Of a DNA stretch of 6,305 bases, positions 3,890 through 6,305 are shown piece after piece; the stretch's first letter is position 1; every line of letters starts with the position of its first letter. The DNA lies in assembly GCA_031272575.1 (NCBI GenBank), contig JAISTO010000103.1, positions 1-6,305 on the forward strand. The letters are read 5' to 3'. The notes beneath the pieces are model-generated. The model saw nothing but the letters and a program-made list of their open reading frames with translations. It ran no database searches and was not told the origin of the DNA. The stretch comes from Treponema sp. (GTDB lineage: Bacteria > Spirochaetota > Spirochaetia > Treponematales > Breznakiellaceae). The position numbers and the translations under genes were made by a program.

Positions 3890-6190
3890 ATGGTGCGCAT
3901 ACGAAACAAGGGCATATATCTTTACAAAGGCAGGGAAGTTATCGAGGACGAGCCCGGTAACGCCGCGCGGGTGGCGGCGCTGGCGGGGGGGGCGCCCGAT
4001 CCGAAGGCGGCGGCCCGGCAGGGCACGATTAGCGCGGGGGTACTGGCCGCGCACAACACGGCGGGGCCCGGGGCCCCCTGCGCGCTCAAGTTTGATGTCC
4101 TCGCAAGTCATGACATCACTTTTGTCAACATTATCCAGACGGCCAGGGCCTCCGGGCTGGCCGCGTTTCCCGTGCCGTACGTCCTCACGAACTGCCACAA
4201 CTCGCTCTGCGCGGTGGGGGGCACTATCAACGAGGATGATCACCTCTTCGGGCTCTCGGCCGCGAAGCGCTACGGCGGCATCTACGTGCCCCCGCACCTC
4301 GCCGTCATTCACAGTTACCTCCGCGAGGCCTATGCGGGCTGCGGCAGGATGATCCTCGGCTCGGACAGCCACACCCGCTACGGGAGCCTGGGTACGCTTG
4401 GCGTGGGCGAGGGCGGGGGCGAACTCGTCAAGCAACTGCTCGGCAAGACCTACGACATCGCTTACCCCCGCGTCATCGCGGTGTACCTCACAGGCGCGCC
4501 GCGGCATGGGGTGGGGCCCCAGGACGCGGCGCTGGCGCTGACGGCCGCGGTCTTCAAAGAGGGCCTCGTGAAAAACGCGGCGCTCGAGTTCATAGGCGAT
4601 GGGGTATCTTCGCTCAGCGCGGACTTCCGCGCGGGCCTGGACACCATGACCACCGAGACGGCCTGCTGGTCCTCGATATGGGAGACGGACGGCATCACCG
4701 AGGCGTACCTTGCCGCGCATGGCAGGGCACGGGACTACCGCCCCCTCTTCCCGGCCGATCTCGCGTACTACGACGCGCTTGTCACCCTCAACCTGTCAGA
4801 CCTAAAGCCCATGATCGCGCTCCCCTTCCACCCCAGCAACGCCATGCCGGTGGACGAGTTCCTCGCCGCCCCGCATGATATTCTGCGCGAGGTGGAAAAA
4901 GAGGCCGCATCCGCGCTCGAGCGGCCCGGCGTCAGCCTCGACCTTGTAAGCAAGGTTGATGAAAAAGGCCGCGTCCGCTTCGACCAGGCCATCGTGGCAG
5001 GCTGCGCGGGGGGCACCTTCGAAAACATCATGACAGCGGCGGCCATTCTCGAGGGGGGCGGCTGCGGGGGGGGCGCGGGCAACGAGGGCTTCTCGCTTGC
5101 CGTATACCCCGGAAGCCAGCCCATACTGCTCGAGGCGGCCCGGCAAGGGGGCCTCGCCCGCCTCGCCGCGGCCGGCGCCGTGGTGCGGAGCGCGTTCTGC
5201 GGCCCCTGCTTCGGCGCGGGGGACACCCCGGCCAACAACGGCCTCTCGCTGCGGCACACGACCCGCAACTTCCCCTGCCGCGAGGGGGCCAAGCCTGCCG
5301 AAGGCCAGGCCGCCGCCGTCTGCCTGGCGGACGCCCGCACCATCGCGGCCACCGCGCGGGCCGGCGGGTACCTCACATCCGCCGAACACAGCCCCTGGCA
5401 GGAGGAAACCGTCCCCTATCACTTTGATCCGGCCCCCTACCAGGCCCGCGTCTACAACGGCTGGGGCCATGCGGAACCGGGCGCCCCGCTCCGCATGGGG
5501 CCGAACATCCGCGACTGGCCGCCCCTTTTGCCCCTGTCCGCGCACCTTCTGGTCAACATCGCGGCCTTTATCACGGACGCGGTCACCACCACGGACGAAC
5601 TTATCCCCTCGGGCGAAACCTCCTCGTTCCGCTCGAACCCCCTGGCCCTCGCGGAATTCACCCTGTCCCGCAAAGACCCCCTCTACGTGGGCCGCGCCAA
5701 GGCGATCCGGAACGCCTCCGAGGACACCCTGCTCGGGTTGCAGGATATCCTTGGCATGGCAGCCAGCCTTACGGGGATAGGGGGGGGGGCCGCCCTCACT
5801 GAAATATCAGTGGGCTCCGCGATCTTCGCCCGCAGGCCTGGCGATGGGAGCGCGCGGGAGCAGGCCGCCAGTTGCCAGCGGGTGCTGGGCGGCCTCGCCA
5901 ACTTCGCCAACGAGTACGCGACCAAGCGCTACCGCTCGAACCTGATCAACTGGGGCATAGTGCCCTTCACCCTCTCCGGCGAGCCCCCCTTCGCCCTGGG
6001 CGACTGGGTCTTCCTCCCCCGCCTGGCAAAGGCCCTGCGCTCAGGCGCCCCCCGCATCGAGGCCTGGGTACTCCGTGCGGGCCGCGCCCCCACGCCCTTC
6101 ACCCTCGAAGCCCCCCCCCTCGGCCCGGTCGAACGGGACACGCTCCTCGCGGGGGGCCTGGTGAATTACTACCGGGGGGATGGGAAGTAG
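3890..6190 (+). CDS. Aconitase-superfamily [4Fe-4S] hydratase (YbhJ-like)
   Basis: This 766-residue protein has the full aconitase layout: three alpha/beta domains around the cluster (about 1-500) and a C-terminal swivel domain (about 560-766). Probable cluster ligands are C372 (in AGCAGGTFEN) and C437/C440 (CGPC). Other active-site motifs are SHD (73-75), CH (102-103), SDSHT (158-162), E233, RNF (459-461), SFRSNP (579-584), GSAREQAA (653-660) and RSNLINWGI (682-690). It should hydrate or dehydrate a tricarboxylate or related hydroxy-acid in the cytoplasm. Substrate is uncertain: the nearly universal S-C-T-N after the first Cys is G-C-A-G here, and GSSRE is GSARE. That places it with uncharacterised hydratases such as E. 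coli YbhJ (from memory), not with housekeeping AcnA/AcnB. A glycine-rich insert (389-400) and a G10 tract at codons 631-634 stand out. No TCA-cycle or leucine-synthesis gene is adjacent. Confidence 0.93.
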   Translation: MVRIRNKGIYLYKGREVIEDEPGNAARVAALAGGAPDPKAAARQGTISAGVLAAHNTAGPGAPCALKFDVLASHDITFVNIIQTARASGLAAFPVPYVLTNCHNSLCAVGGTINEDDHLFGLSAAKRYGGIYVPPHLAVIHSYLREAYAGCGRMILGSDSHTRYGSLGTLGVGEGGGELVKQLLGKTYDIAYPRVIAVYLTGAPRHGVGPQDAALALTAAVFKEGLVKNAALEFIGDGVSSLSADFRAGLDTMTTETACWSSIWETDGITEAYLAAHGRARDYRPLFPADLAYYDALVTLNLSDLKPMIALPFHPSNAMPVDEFLAAPHDILREVEKEAASALERPGVSLDLVSKVDEKGRVRFDQAIVAGCAGGTFENIMTAAAILEGGGCGGGAGNEGFSLAVYPGSQPILLEAARQGGLARLAAAGAVVRSAFCGPCFGAGDTPANNGLSLRHTTRNFPCREGAKPAEGQAAAVCLADARTIAATARAGGYLTSAEHSPWQEETVPYHFDPAPYQARVYNGWGHAEPGAPLRMGPNIRDWPPLLPLSAHLLVNIAAFITDAVTTTDELIPSGETSSFRSNPLALAEFTLSRKDPLYVGRAKAIRNASEDTLLGLQDILGMAASLTGIGGGAALTEISVGSAIFARRPGDGSAREQAASCQRVLGGLANFANEYATKRYRSNLINWGIVPFTLSGEPPFALGDWVFLPRLAKALRSGAPRIEAWVLRAGRAPTPFTLEAPPLGPVERDTLLAGGLVNYYRGDGK
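5053..5088 (+). other. Potential G-quadruplex sequence inside the hydratase gene
   Basis: Four G-tracts on the coding strand (5053-5058, 5066-5073, 5077-5079, 5086-5088) are separated by spacers of 7, 3 and 6 nt, which meets the usual G3+N1-7 pattern. The stretch encodes a glycine-rich loop, so coding demand alone could explain it. Confidence 0.4.
5780..5789 (+). repeat. Homopolymeric G10 tract within the hydratase coding region
   Basis: Ten consecutive G residues follow GGGGATA. They encode three glycines and the first base of the next codon (residues 631-634). Tracts of this length are slippage-prone; a one-base change would frameshift the protein ahead of the swivel-domain GSAREQ motif. 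Confidence 0.9.
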
Positions 6191-6209
6191 GGAGTGGATG
6201 CCCCCCCGC

Positions 6210-6238
6210 TTGCCACTTCTTTCCAAAAATATTATTCT
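6210..6238 (+). promoter_or_regulatory. Candidate promoter for a gene leaving the window
   Basis: TTGCCA (6210-6215, 5 of 6) and TATTCT (6233-6238, 4 of 6) are 17 bp apart, starting 20 bp after the hydratase stop. An ATG stands at 6245, again exactly 6 nt beyond the -10 box. A weak inverted repeat (6189-6197 with 6213-6221, nine pairs including two G-U) overlaps the -35 region. It lacks a U-run and is a poor terminator for the hydratase gene. Confidence 0.4.
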
Positions 6239-6244
6239 ATAGGG

Positions 6245-6305
6245 ATGAGCATTTTTCAGGCATCGGCGGTTTTTTTCGCCTCTCTGCCCCCCCCCCCCGC
6301 CCGCG
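6245..6305 (+). CDS. Possible start of a new gene, cut by the window edge
   Basis: An ATG at 6245 opens a frame of 20 codons that reaches the window end without a stop. It begins MSIFQASAVFFASL, which is hydrophobic enough to be the start of a signal peptide or membrane segment, and continues with four prolines encoded by a C12 tract. There is no Shine-Dalgarno site; a candidate promoter 6 nt upstream suggests a leaderless message. The evidence is only the promoter spacing and the open frame, so this may not be a gene. Confidence 0.3.
   Translation, partial: MSIFQASAVFFASLPPPPAR
6287..6298 (+). repeat. Homopolymeric C12 tract
   Basis: Twelve consecutive C residues lie 42 bp after the ATG at 6245. 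A shorter C7 run is at 6201-6207. In treponemes and other host-associated bacteria, poly-G/poly-C tracts of 8 or more at gene starts are known hot spots of slipped-strand mispairing and phase variation. Whether this tract is variable cannot be seen from one sequence. Confidence 0.9.

Noticed and set aside
3792..4352. Plus-strand frame starting with an ATG in the hydratase leader, considered as a leader peptide or overlapping gene
   Set aside because: There is no ribosome binding site at 3792 and it overlaps the hydratase gene out of frame for over 450 bp with an Arg/Pro-rich product. The ATG is better explained as part of hairpin 1.
3857..4720. Minus-strand open frame of 287 codons across the leader and start of the hydratase gene
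   Set aside because: The opposite strand encodes conserved aconitase motifs. The shadow product is compositionally biased and spans the leader and promoter-proximal region.
6189..6221. Possible rho-independent terminator after the hydratase gene
   Set aside because: The stem has two G-U pairs, a 15-nt loop and no U-run after it. It also overlaps the candidate promoter for the next ORF.

Overview
This is a GC-rich bacterial window (visibly well over 60% GC in the genes) with an AT-rich patch at bases 1-60. The best guess for the source is a GC-rich spirochaete of the Treponema type. Three things suggest this: an NG-only FtsY with TKYD and CTGE in place of the usual TKLD and GxGE, a small unrecognised gene placed directly in front of tsaE-tsaB, and long poly-G/poly-C tracts. 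This is inference from gene content and remembered family features, without a database match, and I hold it at about 0.5.

Layout, left to right. Bases 1-164 are non-coding and hold an AT-rich repeated motif, an inverted repeat and two G-tracts. A minus-strand pair follows: an exported protein of unknown function (1859 to 1062) and the signal recognition particle receptor ftsY (1052 to 165). The ribosome binding site of ftsY overlaps the stop codon of the exported-protein gene, so the two look like one operon. From a shared 88-bp divergent control region, a plus-strand operon starts: an 89-residue unknown protein, tsaE and tsaB, all overlapping. TsaE and TsaB work with TsaC/TsaD (not in this window) to make the t6A37 modification of ANN-decoding tRNAs. 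A small predicted membrane protein on the minus strand (3688 to 3368) converges on tsaB with only 7 bp between the stop codons. A plus-strand gene then encodes a 766-residue aconitase-superfamily hydratase (3890-6190), preceded by a consensus-like promoter and a structured leader of about 124 nt. The window ends in a possible new reading frame at 6245 that runs through a run of 12 C and off the edge.

The most interesting pattern is in transcription and translation starts. Four candidate promoters (for the exported protein, the 89-residue protein, the membrane protein and the ORF at 6245) place the -10 box only 6 to 9 nt before the ATG, so their mRNAs should be leaderless or nearly so, and none has a Shine-Dalgarno site. 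Internal cistrons (ftsY, tsaB, probably tsaE) do have Shine-Dalgarno sites. The hydratase gene alone has a long leader. It can fold into three hairpins, and one hairpin arm is also perfectly complementary over 9 nt to the start-codon region, which suggests a two-state translational control element. I see no rRNA, tRNA, CRISPR array, insertion sequence or phage gene.
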